A stretch of 64,000 bases of DNA. It comes from Mycobacterium montefiorense. Its GTDB lineage: Bacteria > Actinomycetota > Actinomycetes > Mycobacteriales > Mycobacteriaceae. Positions within the stretch are counted from its first letter, which is position 1. Every line of letters begins with the position of its first letter. The notes under the pieces are model-generated. The model was not told where the DNA came from, made no database searches, and saw only the letters and a program-made list of their open reading frames with translations. Shown in pieces: positions 1 through 7,918 of this stretch. The stretch lies in contig NZ_BFCH01000017.1 in NCBI RefSeq assembly GCF_003112775.1, positions 186,001 to 250,000 on the forward strand, read 5' to 3'. Both the position numbers and the translations under genes were made by a program.

Positions 1-242
1 GGCAGCACGCGCCGGGCTCGGTTCTCCAGCGCACGCAGGCACGCCGTGGTGGCGATTCGGTACAGCCAGGTTCGCAGCGCGGCGCGCTCCTCGAATGCCT
101 GGTAGCCCCGCCAGCCGCTCAGGTAGGTCTCCTGGACGAGGTCCTCGGCATCGTGCACCGAGCCGAGCATGCGGTAGCAGTGCGCGATCAACTCGCCTCG
201 ATACGGCGCCGCCTGCTCGATGAAATCCTCCTGAGCCGACAC
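1..242 (-). CDS. ECF RNA polymerase sigma factor, N-terminal part
   Basis: The first 80 codons of a sigma-70 family factor run off the left edge of the window. The start is taken as GTG at 242, preceded by GGGAGAG on the minus strand. The protein begins [20 protein letters not shown], and the region-2 core [11 protein letters not shown], typical of ECF sigma factors, lies near residues 33-43. The helix ending in [13 protein letters not shown] follows. The sequence resembles the SigG-like group of mycobacterial ECF factors, whose members often carry a C-terminal SnoaL-like domain, but that part is outside the window. Target genes cannot be inferred. The family call is firm and the subgroup is an inference. 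Confidence 0.88.
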   Translation of the reverse strand, partial: MSAQEDFIEQAAPYRGELIAHCYRMLGSVHDAEDLVQETYLSGWRGYQAFEERAALRTWLYRIATTACLRALENRARRVL

Positions 243-317
243 GATCGCTCTCCCATCTCGGCCTCGGTCTCGGGTGGCCCGAAACGCTACTCCAGTACAG
301 AGACGTCGGGACGGCGA

Positions 318-344
318 AATTCATCGGCTTTGCGGCGATGAATT
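318..344. promoter_or_regulatory. Perfect inverted repeat upstream of the SDR gene
   Basis: AATTCATCG (318-326) and its exact reverse complement CGATGAATT (336-344) flank a 9-nt spacer. The element lies in the 189-bp gap between the divergent sigma-factor and SDR genes. It could be a regulator site or an mRNA hairpin. There is no T-tract, so it is not a typical terminator. Confidence 0.4.
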
Positions 345-431
345 CGGGCGGTGCGCCGTATCTCAATTGGTGGATGTCGACCCACGCCGGCGTTCGCACC
401 GGCACAGTTCTCCAAGGAAGCGAGTACGGAA

Positions 432-1202
432 ATGAAACCGCCGAACCAGACCCACCCCGGCAGAGTTGCCGGTACCACCGCGATCGTGACGGGGGCCAGC
501 CGCGGTTTCGGTCGCGCCATCGCGACCGCATTGGCCGAAGCGGGCGCCGAGGTCGTCGGTGTGGCGCGCAGCGCCGCCCTGCTCGACGAGGTCCGCGGGG
601 AGCTCGGCGACGTCTTCATCCCGGTGGTCGCCGACGTCGCCGATGCGGCCACCGCGAGCCAGCTCATTGACAAGTACGCCCCGCGCACCCTGGTGCTGTG
701 CGCCGGGTCCACGCCGCGGATGAGCCCGTTGCCGGAGCAGAGCTGGGCAACCTTCAGTGCCAACTGGAATGTCGATGTCGCGCAAGCTTTTCACTGGACC
801 CGGCACGCGCTGGCGCGTCCATTGCCGCCGGGCAGCTCCGTGATCCTGATGTCCAGCGGCGCGGCGGTCAACGGGTCGCCACTGTCCGGTGGCTACGCGG
901 GCGCCAAGGCAACCGTCAGGTTCATCGGCAGCTATGCCGCCGGCGAGTCGGACCGAGCCGGCCTGGGAATCACCTTCGTCTCGCTGCTGCCGCGATTGAC
1001 GGCCGCCACCGAGCTCGGCGCCCAAGCCGCGGCGGCCTACGCCAAGCGCCAGGGTGTCGACGTCGACACCTTCGTCGAGCAGAACGGACCCGCGCTGACC
1101 GTCGAGCAGGTCGGCACGTCGGTATCGGCGATCGCCGGCGGCGAACCCGGGCAACACGGCGCCTACCTGCTCACGGCATCAGGTCTGTCGGCGCTGAACT
1201 GA
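432..1202 (+). CDS. SDR family oxidoreductase
   Basis: A 256-aa short-chain dehydrogenase/reductase. The Rossmann glycine motif TGASRGFG is at residues 20-27, CAGS (the NNAG equivalent) at 90-93, Ser at 141-142, and the catalytic YAGAK (Tyr155, Lys159) follows. The family oxidises or reduces alcohol/carbonyl groups with NAD(P)H in the cytosol; the substrate is unknown. The reading frame is open upstream to 351. ATG at 432 is preferred because AAGGAAG lies just upstream and the extra N-terminus looks non-coding. A DUF899 gene follows after 41 bp, so the two are probably co-transcribed. Confidence 0.88.
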   Translation: MKPPNQTHPGRVAGTTAIVTGASRGFGRAIATALAEAGAEVVGVARSAALLDEVRGELGDVFIPVVADVADAATASQLIDKYAPRTLVLCAGSTPRMSPLPEQSWATFSANWNVDVAQAFHWTRHALARPLPPGSSVILMSSGAAVNGSPLSGGYAGAKATVRFIGSYAAGESDRAGLGITFVSLLPRLTAATELGAQAAAAYAKRQGVDVDTFVEQNGPALTVEQVGTSVSAIAGGEPGQHGAYLLTASGLSALN

Positions 1203-1243
1203 ACTCACCCAAGGTCAGGCGAAATCGAAAGGCGGACAACGCA

Positions 1244-1981
1244 ATGAACACACCACCGATCGTGTCGGCCCAGGAGTGGCAGGCCGAACAACAGCGACTG
1301 CTGGTCAAGGAGAAAGAGGTGCTCCGGGCACACGATGCACTGGCGGCCATGCGGCGGCGGATGCCGTGGCTGGCCGTGGACAAGCAGTATGAATTCGACG
1401 GGCCCGAGGGTCCGGTGAACCTGGCTGGACTCTTCGAAGGCCGGCGCCAGCTGATCGTCTACCGTGCCTTCTTCGGCTCCGACATTCACGGCTGGCCGCA
1501 GCACGCCTGCCGCGGCTGCTCGATGATCGCCGACCACATCGGGAACCTCGCCCATCTCAATGCCCGCGACACCACGCTGGTGTTCGCCTCGCGTGCGCCA
1601 CAGCCCGACATCGAGCGGTTGAAGGCGCGGATGGGCTGGCAGATGCCCTGGTACACGATCACCGACGGCTTCGACACCGACTTCGGCGTGCACGAATGGC
1701 ACGGCACGAACGCGTTCATCCATGACGGCGACCGGGTTTTCCGCACCTACTTCATCAACAACCGGGGCGACGAGGTGCTGGGCAACACCTGGAGCTTCCT
1801 GGACATGACGGCACTGGGGCGCCAAGAAGCCTGGGAGGATTCGCCGCCGGGATACCCGCAGACCGCCCCGTATGAATGGTGGGACTGGCATGACGCGTAC
1901 GGCCAGCACGAGCCCTCGCGATGGTTCGGCGAGCCCGACCCGAACGATCCGGATGACCAGCGGCCGCCGCGCGGCGACTGA
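1244..1981 (+). CDS. DUF899 family thioredoxin-like protein
   Basis: A 245-aa protein of the DUF899 family, a thioredoxin-fold group of unproven function common in actinobacteria. Recognisable parts are the N-terminal helix with VLRAHDALAAMRRRMPW, the segment LIVYRAFFGSD, and a CxxC-type pair in HACRGCSM (Cys89, Cys92). The C-terminus is Trp- and Asp-rich (EWWDWHDAYG). It lies 41 bp downstream of the SDR gene in the same direction. The reading frame is open far upstream of this ATG, but that stretch is a shadow of the SDR gene. A redox role is plausible from the CxxC but unproven. Confidence 0.88.
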   Translation: MNTPPIVSAQEWQAEQQRLLVKEKEVLRAHDALAAMRRRMPWLAVDKQYEFDGPEGPVNLAGLFEGRRQLIVYRAFFGSDIHGWPQHACRGCSMIADHIGNLAHLNARDTTLVFASRAPQPDIERLKARMGWQMPWYTITDGFDTDFGVHEWHGTNAFIHDGDRVFRTYFINNRGDEVLGNTWSFLDMTALGRQEAWEDSPPGYPQTAPYEWWDWHDAYGQHEPSRWFGEPDPNDPDDQRPPRGD

Positions 1982-2093
1982 ACGGGACAGAATATTCGGG
2001 ACCAACTGCAGCGCCACAAGTCAATGTGCTCGCGAATGACGAGCCGGACAAAGCGCGGTTCCGACGTCAAGGTGTTGACATGTTCGCCGCGAT

Positions 2094-2107
2094 GTCCGGG
2101 ACCGGAC
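2094..2107. promoter_or_regulatory. Palindrome in the amidase upstream region
   Basis: GTCCGG-GA-CCGGAC is a perfect 6-2-6 palindrome in the 311-bp gap between the DUF899 gene (ending 1981) and the amidase gene (starting 2293). I see no coding sequence in that gap. It shares the GTCCGGAC core with the operator at 14338-14355 but has a 2-bp insertion. That may be coincidence in GC-rich DNA. Confidence 0.3.
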
Positions 2108-2292
2108 GAATTAGAGTCGGGTGTCAACTGCGCGCGAAGTATTGATTTATAGCCGGCGAAAGTGTGTGCTGGTCGCGCCGACTCACCAGACAACATGACC
2201 TACAGCGGCCAACGCCGTTCGGGCCGTGCAGGATTCACCGATACCCGGCAAGCAGGAATATTGGTGTTTGACATGAATTTAGGGGACAAGAC

Positions 2293-3711
2293 GTGGAGTT
2301 GTTTCGCCTCACGGCACAGCGGGCTCGTGAGATGTTCGAGATCCGGGAACTGTCTCCGGTGGAGCTTTTGGACGCGGTTGTTGCCCGTACTCGCTTCACC
2401 GAGTCAACCGTCAACGCGGTGACTGAAGAGTTCCTCGAGGAGGGCTACTCGGCGGCGCGCGAGTCCGAGGCGCGGTTCGGGGGGCGGGGCGGTGGAGCGC
2501 CGCGGCCGCTCGAGGGGATTCCCTTGATGCTCAAGGACGAGCAGCCGATCGCGGGGAGACTGGCTGAGTACGGCTCCTTGCTTGGCCGCGGGATGGTGGC
2601 GAGTCATACGCATCCGATCATTGATCGGATCTTCGAATCGGGTGCGGTCGTGCACGGACGTACCGCGACGCCGGAATTCTCTTGCACCGCGGTGACACAC
2701 TCGAAGCTATGGGGCGTGACGCGTAATCCTTGGAATCTGCACGTCACGCCAGGCGGCTCGTCGGGCGGGTCCGGCGCCGCCTTGGCCGCCGGATCGACGA
2801 TCCTTGCCACCGGTTCGGACATCGGCGGGTCAATCCGAATTCCAGCGTCTTACTGCGGGGTGATTGGGTTTAAGCCGCCGTTCGGACGGGTGCCCAGTTT
2901 GGCGCCGTTCAACCTGGATTCCTACTGTGCCGACGGGCCCATGGCGCGCAGTGTCGCGGACGTCGCCGCCCTTCAGAACGTGATCGCGGGTCCCTGGGTT
3001 AAAGATCAGGCCTCACTTCGTCCGGCGAGTCCCGTCGTCGCAAAGGCGGCGCGACTGGATGGTGTCCGGGTGGCTCTGTGTCCCACCCTTGGCGACTACC
3101 AGCCAGATGATGCGGTCCTGGTGAACACGGCATCGGTAGCGGACGCGCTTCGAGCGCTCGGAGCCGAGGTAGTAGAAGTCACGCTGCCGTGGAGACGGGA
3201 ACACATCCTAGAGATCGCAATCGCGCACTACGCTGCGGTGATGGGGGCGTCAATCCAGAGCGTTGTCGACAACGATTCTCGGCGCGAGGCGCTTCTGATG
3301 GACTATTCGCGCGAGGTCGTACGAGTGTGCGCACAGGCTGGCGACTACGCCTCGGGGTTAGAGGAAGAAGTGGCGATCTATCGACCCCTCGGAGAGATCC
3401 TGGTCGAATTCGATGCTTTGCTCTGTCCCACGGTTGCCGGTCTCGGACCGGCGGCTGACGATCCCGGTGCCGACTTCAAAGCTATGTTCGACGGCCTTAT
3501 GACGGTCCCGTTCAACGTGATCGGGCGCGTACCCGTGCTTGCAATTCCCTCCGGGATCGCGCCGAACGGGGTCCCCACGGGCGTGCAGCTAGTCGGCAAG
3601 ACGTATGACGATGCAATGGTCTTCCGGATAGGCGCCGCCGTCGAAGCCGAATTGTCCCTGTGGACCTCCGAGGAGTGGTGGCCTACGGTCGTCGCCGAGG
3701 GGGATATGTAA
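2293..3711 (+). CDS. Amidase signature family protein
   Basis: A 472-aa amidase with the complete Ser-cisSer-Lys machinery: Lys81 in LMLKDEQP, the cis-Ser in GGSSGGSG (about residue 157), and the nucleophile Ser180 in GSDIGGSIRIPAS. The family hydrolyses carboxylic amides to acid and ammonia. The start is GTG at 2293, with AGGGGA seven bases upstream. Codon use is less GC3-biased than in the conserved genes further right, which suggests acquired DNA. It lies in a patch with an NTF2-like protein and an agmatine deiminase. A link to N-carbamoyl or amide products of that pathway is only an idea. The native substrate is unknown. Confidence 0.9.
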   Translation: MELFRLTAQRAREMFEIRELSPVELLDAVVARTRFTESTVNAVTEEFLEEGYSAARESEARFGGRGGGAPRPLEGIPLMLKDEQPIAGRLAEYGSLLGRGMVASHTHPIIDRIFESGAVVHGRTATPEFSCTAVTHSKLWGVTRNPWNLHVTPGGSSGGSGAALAAGSTILATGSDIGGSIRIPASYCGVIGFKPPFGRVPSLAPFNLDSYCADGPMARSVADVAALQNVIAGPWVKDQASLRPASPVVAKAARLDGVRVALCPTLGDYQPDDAVLVNTASVADALRALGAEVVEVTLPWRREHILEIAIAHYAAVMGASIQSVVDNDSRREALLMDYSREVVRVCAQAGDYASGLEEEVAIYRPLGEILVEFDALLCPTVAGLGPAADDPGADFKAMFDGLMTVPFNVIGRVPVLAIPSGIAPNGVPTGVQLVGKTYDDAMVFRIGAAVEAELSLWTSEEWWPTVVAEGDM

Positions 3712-3850
3712 TCTGTAGTGGCTCAACGAGTTTCCACGCTGATCCCGAGATGGCCTTCTGACTTGTAGTGGCCGCCGCCGGGACCGCGTGCTTTCCGGCT
3801 AAGCCGAAGCGGCGCTGCCGGCTCACACTATTCAGTGCGAAAAGCGCGGT

Positions 3851-4084
3851 TTACAGAATTCGGTGGTGTGCCCTATCGACCTGGTAGCCGGCCGGGAATG
3901 ACTTCTCGATGACCTGCAGCTGGTGGTCCACCCTGGACTCCAGCTCAAGAACTATGCAGCTATCGCCGAGTGCTTTTGATTCGAGAACTATGTACCGCTG
4001 ACCACAATCGGTGATCGGGTCGCCCGAGTGCAATTTCTCGACCGGCACCGACTCCGGAGTTCCATCTGCCTCCATCCCTGACAC
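3851..4084 (-). CDS. Small hypothetical protein (77 aa)
   Basis: An unrecognised 77-aa ORF in the same direction as, and 34 bp downstream of, the NTF2-like gene. The middle reads like a small beta-barrel domain (SGDPITDCGQRYIVLESKAL, then CIVLELES). Mycobacteria have many short proteins of this style, with a 'pGD.i...g..y.V' pattern, all of unknown function. No signal peptide or membrane segment is visible. The ATG at 4084 (MSGMEAD) lacks a strong ribosome site, and the second Met, three codons later, is equally possible. It may be real, but a spurious ORF cannot be excluded. Confidence 0.5.
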   Translation of the reverse strand: MSGMEADGTPESVPVEKLHSGDPITDCGQRYIVLESKALGDSCIVLELESRVDHQLQVIEKSFPAGYQVDRAHHRIL

Positions 4085-4118
4085 GGTAGGTCAATTCCGG
4101 GGGTGAGGGAATAGACCG

Positions 4119-4490
4119 CTATGTGGTGTCGGCCTGCCGTTGCTTGAAAAACACGCTCACCCGAGAGATTAGGCCATCGGTGTCTTGTTCGAAGAGGATG
4201 CATTCGGGCCACGTGATCGCGACGCTATCGATCTCGAACGTCTCGGACAGCTCTGCGTACGACACCCGGGAGTCCACGTGCGAGACCCGCTGCACGTGCA
4301 GTCGATGGCCCTTCAGATTGGTGCATACCTTGCGCAGGTAGGCGACATAGTGCGCCTTACCCTCGACGACATCGCAGAACGGTCCCTCCCGGGTCAAGCC
4401 TTCCTCCGCGATGGTGTCGGCCAGTCCGTCCCAGTCGTGAGCCGCCAGACATTCCAGGTAGCGCTCGACCACTTGACTTTGCGTCCCCAT
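4119..4490 (-). CDS. NTF2/SnoaL-like (limonene-epoxide-hydrolase-type fold) protein
   Basis: A 123-aa protein with the SnoaL/LEH-like cone-fold pattern. It opens with a helix (QSQVVERYLECLAAHDWDGLADTIAEEG), continues with a strand region, and ends with TWPECILFEQDTDGLISRVSVFF. Members act as small hydrolases, isomerases or non-enzymatic binders; no catalytic Asp-Arg-Asp set can be assigned here. The ORF is open to GTG at 4517, but ATG at 4490 is preferred because GGAGAAGG sits directly upstream. The small gene at 3851-4084 follows, probably in the same transcript. Function unknown. Confidence 0.78.
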   Translation of the reverse strand: MGTQSQVVERYLECLAAHDWDGLADTIAEEGLTREGPFCDVVEGKAHYVAYLRKVCTNLKGHRLHVQRVSHVDSRVSYAELSETFEIDSVAITWPECILFEQDTDGLISRVSVFFKQRQADTT

Positions 4491-4936
4491 GCCTTCTCCG
4501 CTCGCTGCTGGGTTCACGGTAGGCGCGGCGTGGTCGCAAGGCTAGGTTCTTTGCTGTGAGCTAGTGGACCGCGCACTCCGAACATGCGCTGTCGGATCAG
4601 TACGAAATTTGCCGGCTTGCTGTCCGCGGGAAAATAATGCAGTGATCCGCGACAGGATCACAGGCGGCCACCAGTCTTTCAAGCGCTTCGGGAGCGGACC
4701 ATTGTTGCTTTCTACCGGCCAGGAACCAGTCTGCATTATCTTCGGGCGGTATCTCTATGCGCGGCCAAGAGTGCACTCAACAATGCGGCGGGATGACACG
4801 AAGACGTAATAAGTACTCGGAAGGCGTGAGCACAATTTCCGAACAGCGGGCGCCCTCAGAGTCTTGACAGGATTAAAAGTCAAGCCGGGTAGTGTCGGAG
4901 ACTTCATCGATGCAGCTGAGCTGGAGCTTGGCTCAT
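4491..4936. other. Gene-free interval between NTF2-like and agmatine deiminase genes
   Basis: About 446 bp with no credible gene. It contains repeat B' (4523-4593) and a perfect 6-6-6 inverted repeat TGATCC...GGATCA at 4643-4660, and its right end abuts repeat A'. Short ORFs on both strands have no family resemblance or ribosome sites. The layout looks like debris from a rearrangement. Confidence 0.55.
4523..4593 (+). repeat. Truncated copy of the SRPBCC gene 5' end (direct repeat B')
   Basis: These 71 bases match 6222-6292 with four mismatches. The matching segment spans the end of the small ORF at 6133-6258 and the first codons of the SRPBCC gene at 6255. In this copy the start is GTG, the third codon is TAG, and similarity stops after codon 13. 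It is a non-coding remnant. It shows that DNA from the SRPBCC locus was duplicated, with the agmatine deiminase gene now lying between the two copies. Confidence 0.85.
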
Positions 4937-4980
4937 TCAAGCTTGCAGAGCCGACGGCTGGTGCTGGGTCAGGCAATGGA
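4920..4980. repeat. Imperfect direct repeat A' (3' end of agmatine deiminase gene)
   Basis: This segment resembles 6163-6220 at roughly 80 percent by eye, with a 1-nt gap. Read on the minus strand it encodes the last residues of the agmatine deiminase (CLTQHQPSALQA, then stop). The second copy upstream of the gene keeps a degenerate version (LTQHLPSV). The two copies flank the agmatine deiminase gene directly. Confidence 0.65.
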
Positions 4981-6007
4981 TACCTCCGCCGCGCTCGAAC
5001 AGAAGCCGCGCGTCGACGGTTACGACCTCTCGTCCGGGGTACTGCTCGGCAAGGATCGCTACTGCCCGCTGGTCTGACGGGTCGTCAAAACTGCACGCGA
5101 TGACGCCCCCATTGACTACTAGGTGATTGATGTAGCTGTAGCACACGAACCCTTGAGCGTCCTTGAGCGTCGTTGGTGCCGGAATCTCAGTGATCTCCCA
5201 TGACCTTCCGGCAGCGTCGTGGCTCGCTTCCAGTGCCGTGCGAATCTCCTGACAAACTCGATAGTCCGGATGCCCCTCGTCGCGCTGGGTGTGCAGTAGT
5301 AACCGCCCCGGCGAAGTAATTGTGGCGACGAGGTCCACATGCCCTCGCGTGCCGAAATCACTGTGGTCTCGGGTGAGGCCCCGTGGCAGCTAAACCGCGT
5401 GAGTTGTTCCGAGCATGCGGGCCAATTCGTCCTCAACATCGGCGCGAGTGATGCCTGGGTTGCGCGCGTGGTCGAGTTGTACTGTCTCGGTGAGTAACAC
5501 GGTACCTTCGCCGTCGACTTGAATTCCGCCTCCCTCGTTCACCAACCATGAGCTCATCGCTGGTAACCCGGCGCGTTGCGCTACGAAGTAGCCAACTTCG
5601 TTGTCCGCCATAAGCTGTGGCCATTGGGTACCCCAGCCGTTGAATAGCCAATCGATCGCTACCACAGATCCGTCGGTGTTATGCACGAAAGTTGGCCCGA
5701 TGTCGCGCATCCATGGCGCGTTGAGCGGTGCCTCAACTAAGTCGATCTCTGTCGAAAGGTAGGACTGCGCTGCTGAAATTTGGCTCGGATCCACCACCAT
5801 AGTCACGGGTTCGAATTCGGCAACGGCGTGAGCTACGGCTGCCAACATGGTTCGTATCTTGTGGTGGCCACGTTCATCAATTCCCAGCGCAAGACTGCTG
5901 CTGGGAAACCCCATCCAAACCTGGTCCTGCGGTGCCGACTCCGCCGGCATTTTCCAGCCGTTCATTTCACTGCTCGCTCTCGAAGTGACGGAAACAAACG
6001 CCGACAT
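4937..6007 (-). pseudogene. aguA: Agmatine deiminase (peptidyl-arginine deiminase family) with one in-frame TAG
   Basis: A complete agmatine deiminase-like frame of 357 codons (family about 340-370 aa) interrupted once, by TAG at 5392-5390. Agmatine deiminase converts agmatine to N-carbamoylputrescine and ammonia. Conserved parts before the stop include APWMRDIGPTFV, FNGWGTQWPQL and NEGGGIQVDGEGTVLLTE. After it come LPRGLTRDHSD, then GHVDLVATI, and the catalytic Cys in GGGIHCLTQ. At the TAG position the family has a conserved Trp-Leu, so TGG-to-TAG is the simplest change. The start at 6007 has AAGAGGC upstream. As written the product stops before the catalytic Cys and would be inactive. Sequencing error or readthrough are alternatives. 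Confidence 0.88.
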
Positions 6008-6087
6008 GTTGCCTCTTTGATGTAGACCACTCGTTCCTGTTCGAACGCCGTCGGACATACCGGGCGCAGAGGCAGATGCTGTTCGTT

Positions 6088-6124
6088 TAAGACGATAATG
6101 TCTTATATGAGATAGTGATATCAC
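6088..6124. promoter_or_regulatory. Two adjacent palindromes upstream of agmatine deiminase
   Basis: TAAGAC-gataat-GTCTTA (6088-6105) is a perfect 6-6-6 inverted repeat. GTGATATCAC (6115-6124) is a perfect 10-bp palindrome nine bases further on. They sit in AT-rich DNA between the divergent agmatine deiminase start (6007) and the small ORF and SRPBCC gene on the plus strand. They look like regulator binding sites in a shared promoter region. No regulator gene is adjacent. Confidence 0.5.
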
Positions 6125-6132
6125 AAGATGCC

Positions 6133-6258
6133 ATGACTGTCCAAGCGGAGGCTGGTGTGGATTCGAGCTTTGGCTCATTCGAGCTTGCAGACCGACGGCA
6201 GGTGTTGGGTGAGGCGATCGAGCGCGGCGTGGTCGCAAGGCTAGGTTCTCTGCTATGA
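6133..6258 (+). CDS. Small ORF (41 aa) overlapping the SRPBCC start
   Basis: ATG at 6133 opens 41 codons ending in TGA that overlaps the SRPBCC ATG in an ATGA junction, a layout typical of translational coupling. The peptide contains FGSFELADRRQVLGEAIERG and ends VVARLGSLL. It is not recognised. The same DNA carries repeats A and B, and its minus strand resembles the 3' end of the agmatine deiminase gene. The ORF may therefore be a by-product of the duplication, not a gene. Confidence 0.3.
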   Translation: MTVQAEAGVDSSFGSFELADRRQVLGEAIERGVVARLGSLL

Positions 6259-6292
6259 GCTTGTGGACCGCGCACTCCGAACACGCGCTGTC
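6163..6292. repeat. Direct repeats A (6163-6220) and B (6222-6292)
   Basis: Repeat A is about 80 percent similar to 4920-4980, and repeat B is 94 percent identical to 4523-4593 (67 of 71). They are adjacent here, but in the left copy they are in the opposite order and about 330 bp apart. The agmatine deiminase gene lies between the copies. I see no terminal inverted repeats or transposase. Confidence 0.7.
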
Positions 6293-6725
6293 AGAAGACG
6301 TGCCCGCGCCTTTAGAAGCGGTGCGTGACTTCTACGTCGATTTGGACAACATCAAACTCGTGCACCCGCTGATCGTGTCGGTGGAGTCGCTTGAGCGCAG
6401 CGAAACCTCGGATGGCTACCGGCACAGCTACCGGGTGGTCGATCGAATTCCGCTGGGACCGTTCACCATGCAGATCACCTACCAGGCATGCCTGCATGTT
6501 CGCCATAGCGGCTACGTGCTGACCGAGGCCGATCAGTCCCCCGGGGTGCGCCTGCGCGGAATGGTGAGCTTCGAGCCGATCCGGGAACCGGTAGTCGGCA
6601 CCCGGATCACCGAGCACATCCGGATATCGGCACCCCGGCTATTGGCCCCGATCACCAGGAGCAAGGGAGTCAAGGCTCACATCGCAATGTTGGCCGGCAT
6701 TCGTAGTCACTTCGAATCCGGCTGA
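6255..6725 (+). CDS. SRPBCC family protein (polyketide cyclase/START-like fold)
   Basis: A 156-aa protein with the SRPBCC pattern: an N-terminal strand (SEHALSEDVPAPLEAVRDFYVDL in outline), the segment SYRVVDRIPLGPFTMQITY, and a C-terminal helix. The fold forms a hydrophobic cavity that binds lipids or aromatic ligands; mycobacteria have many uncharacterised members. The ATG at 6255 overlaps the stop of the 41-aa ORF. A truncated copy of its 5' end lies at 4523-4593. It converges with the alcohol dehydrogenase gene, leaving 22 bp between stops. No enzymatic role can be assigned. Confidence 0.8.
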   Translation: MSLWTAHSEHALSEDVPAPLEAVRDFYVDLDNIKLVHPLIVSVESLERSETSDGYRHSYRVVDRIPLGPFTMQITYQACLHVRHSGYVLTEADQSPGVRLRGMVSFEPIREPVVGTRITEHIRISAPRLLAPITRSKGVKAHIAMLAGIRSHFESG

Positions 6726-6747
6726 GCCGCTGCGAATCCGGGGTTAG

Positions 6748-7908
6748 TTAGACGCCGGCGAAATCGATGACTCCGCGAATGTTGCGGCCCTCGCGCAGAT
6801 CGACGAATGCCTCGTTGATTTGGTCGAGCTGGTAGTGGCGGGTGACCAGCTCGTCGAGTTTCACCGCGCCGGCCTGATACATCGACAACAGCATCGGCAC
6901 GCTGGTACGCGGATTCATCCCGCCGTACAGCGCTCCCCGCAGCTGTTTGGCCGACAGCGTCATCTCTTGCAGCACCAACCCGACCGGTGGCTCGGTGAAC
7001 GGGGTGATGCCGGTGAGCACGCAGATCCCGCCCTTGCGAAGCAGCGTCATCGCCAAAGGAATCAGGTCCACATGCACCACGCCGGGACACACGACCACGC
7101 GGTCCGCCATCAGGCCCGCGGTGATCTCTGTGACCAGCGGTATTGCTTCCTGCGCGGAGGCGGCGGTGTGCGTGGCCCCGAAAATCTTGGCCGAATCTCG
7201 CTTGGACTCAACCGGATCCACCGCGACGACATATTTTGCGCCGACGGCCCGCGCTCCTTGCAGGGCGTTCATCCCGACACCGCCGGCGCCGATGACGACG
7301 ACGGTGTCGCCGGGTTCGGTGCCCGCCGATATCGTCGCGGAACCCCATCCGGTGCTGACCCCGCACGAGACGAGCGAGGCGGCGTGGAACGGGATCGCGT
7401 CGTCGATCTTGATGACCGACCTTTCCGACAGCACCGCATATTCGGCGAACGTGCCGAGTTGCCCATAGGCCAATAGGTTTTCGTCACCGAGATGCCGGCG
7501 GCAGGTTCCGTCGGTGGGCATCTCTCGCACGAACAGGCTGGCGCCGATATCGCAGATGTAGCTCTGGCCGTTCACGCAAAACCGGCAACTGCCGCACGCC
7601 GGAATAAACGAGAGGGCCACGTGGTCGCCCGGCCGCACCGTCGTCACGCCCGGCCCGACTTCTTCGACCACCCCCGCGCCCTCGTGACCGCCAAGCAGTG
7701 GGAACCAGTCCGGCGCCGGCTGACCGCTTGCGGCCACCGCCTCGGGAGTCGGCACCACGTCGCCGGTGAACAGATGGTCGTCGGAGTGGCAGATTCCGGC
7801 GACGGCGATCCGCACCAGGACTTCACCGCTGTGGGGCGGATCCAGTTCAATCTCGCGGATCTCCCAGTCCTGGCCGACCCCGCGGATCACAGCGGCACGA
7901 CACTTCAT
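6748..7908 (-). CDS. Zn-dependent alcohol dehydrogenase (NDMA-dependent/class III-like MDR)
   Basis: A 386-aa medium-chain dehydrogenase. Catalytic-zinc ligands are Cys40 (AGICHSD) and His75-Glu76 (GGHEGAG). The structural-zinc Cys cluster is at 105, 108, 111 and 119 (CGSCRFC...C), and the NAD-binding motif is VIGAGGVGMNALQGA. The long form with VPTPEAVAASGQPAPDWFP resembles mycobacterial NDMA-dependent alcohol dehydrogenases, which keep their nicotinamide cofactor bound. ATG at 7908 has AGGGAG upstream. It is the last gene of the six-gene minus operon, 10 bp after the ligase, and probably oxidises a primary alcohol intermediate to an aldehyde. Confidence 0.92.
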   Translation of the reverse strand: MKCRAAVIRGVGQDWEIREIELDPPHSGEVLVRIAVAGICHSDDHLFTGDVVPTPEAVAASGQPAPDWFPLLGGHEGAGVVEEVGPGVTTVRPGDHVALSFIPACGSCRFCVNGQSYICDIGASLFVREMPTDGTCRRHLGDENLLAYGQLGTFAEYAVLSERSVIKIDDAIPFHAASLVSCGVSTGWGSATISAGTEPGDTVVVIGAGGVGMNALQGARAVGAKYVVAVDPVESKRDSAKIFGATHTAASAQEAIPLVTEITAGLMADRVVVCPGVVHVDLIPLAMTLLRKGGICVLTGITPFTEPPVGLVLQEMTLSAKQLRGALYGGMNPRTSVPMLLSMYQAGAVKLDELVTRHYQLDQINEAFVDLREGRNIRGVIDFAGV

Positions 7909-7918
7909 TGCGATCTCC

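Noticed and set aside
698..1243. N-terminal extension of the DUF899 reading frame
   Set aside because: It overlaps the SDR gene in another frame and is Arg-rich shadow sequence; the DUF899 family start fits ATG at 1244.
4542..4976. Short minus-strand ORFs between the NTF2-like and agmatine deiminase genes
   Set aside because: They have no domain features and overlap the repeat remnants, so they are probably chance ORFs in rearranged DNA.
4523..6292. Insertion sequence or integron-like element around the agmatine deiminase gene
   Set aside because: No transposase or integrase gene, terminal inverted repeats or target-site duplications could be found; the repeats are better explained by duplication and deletion.
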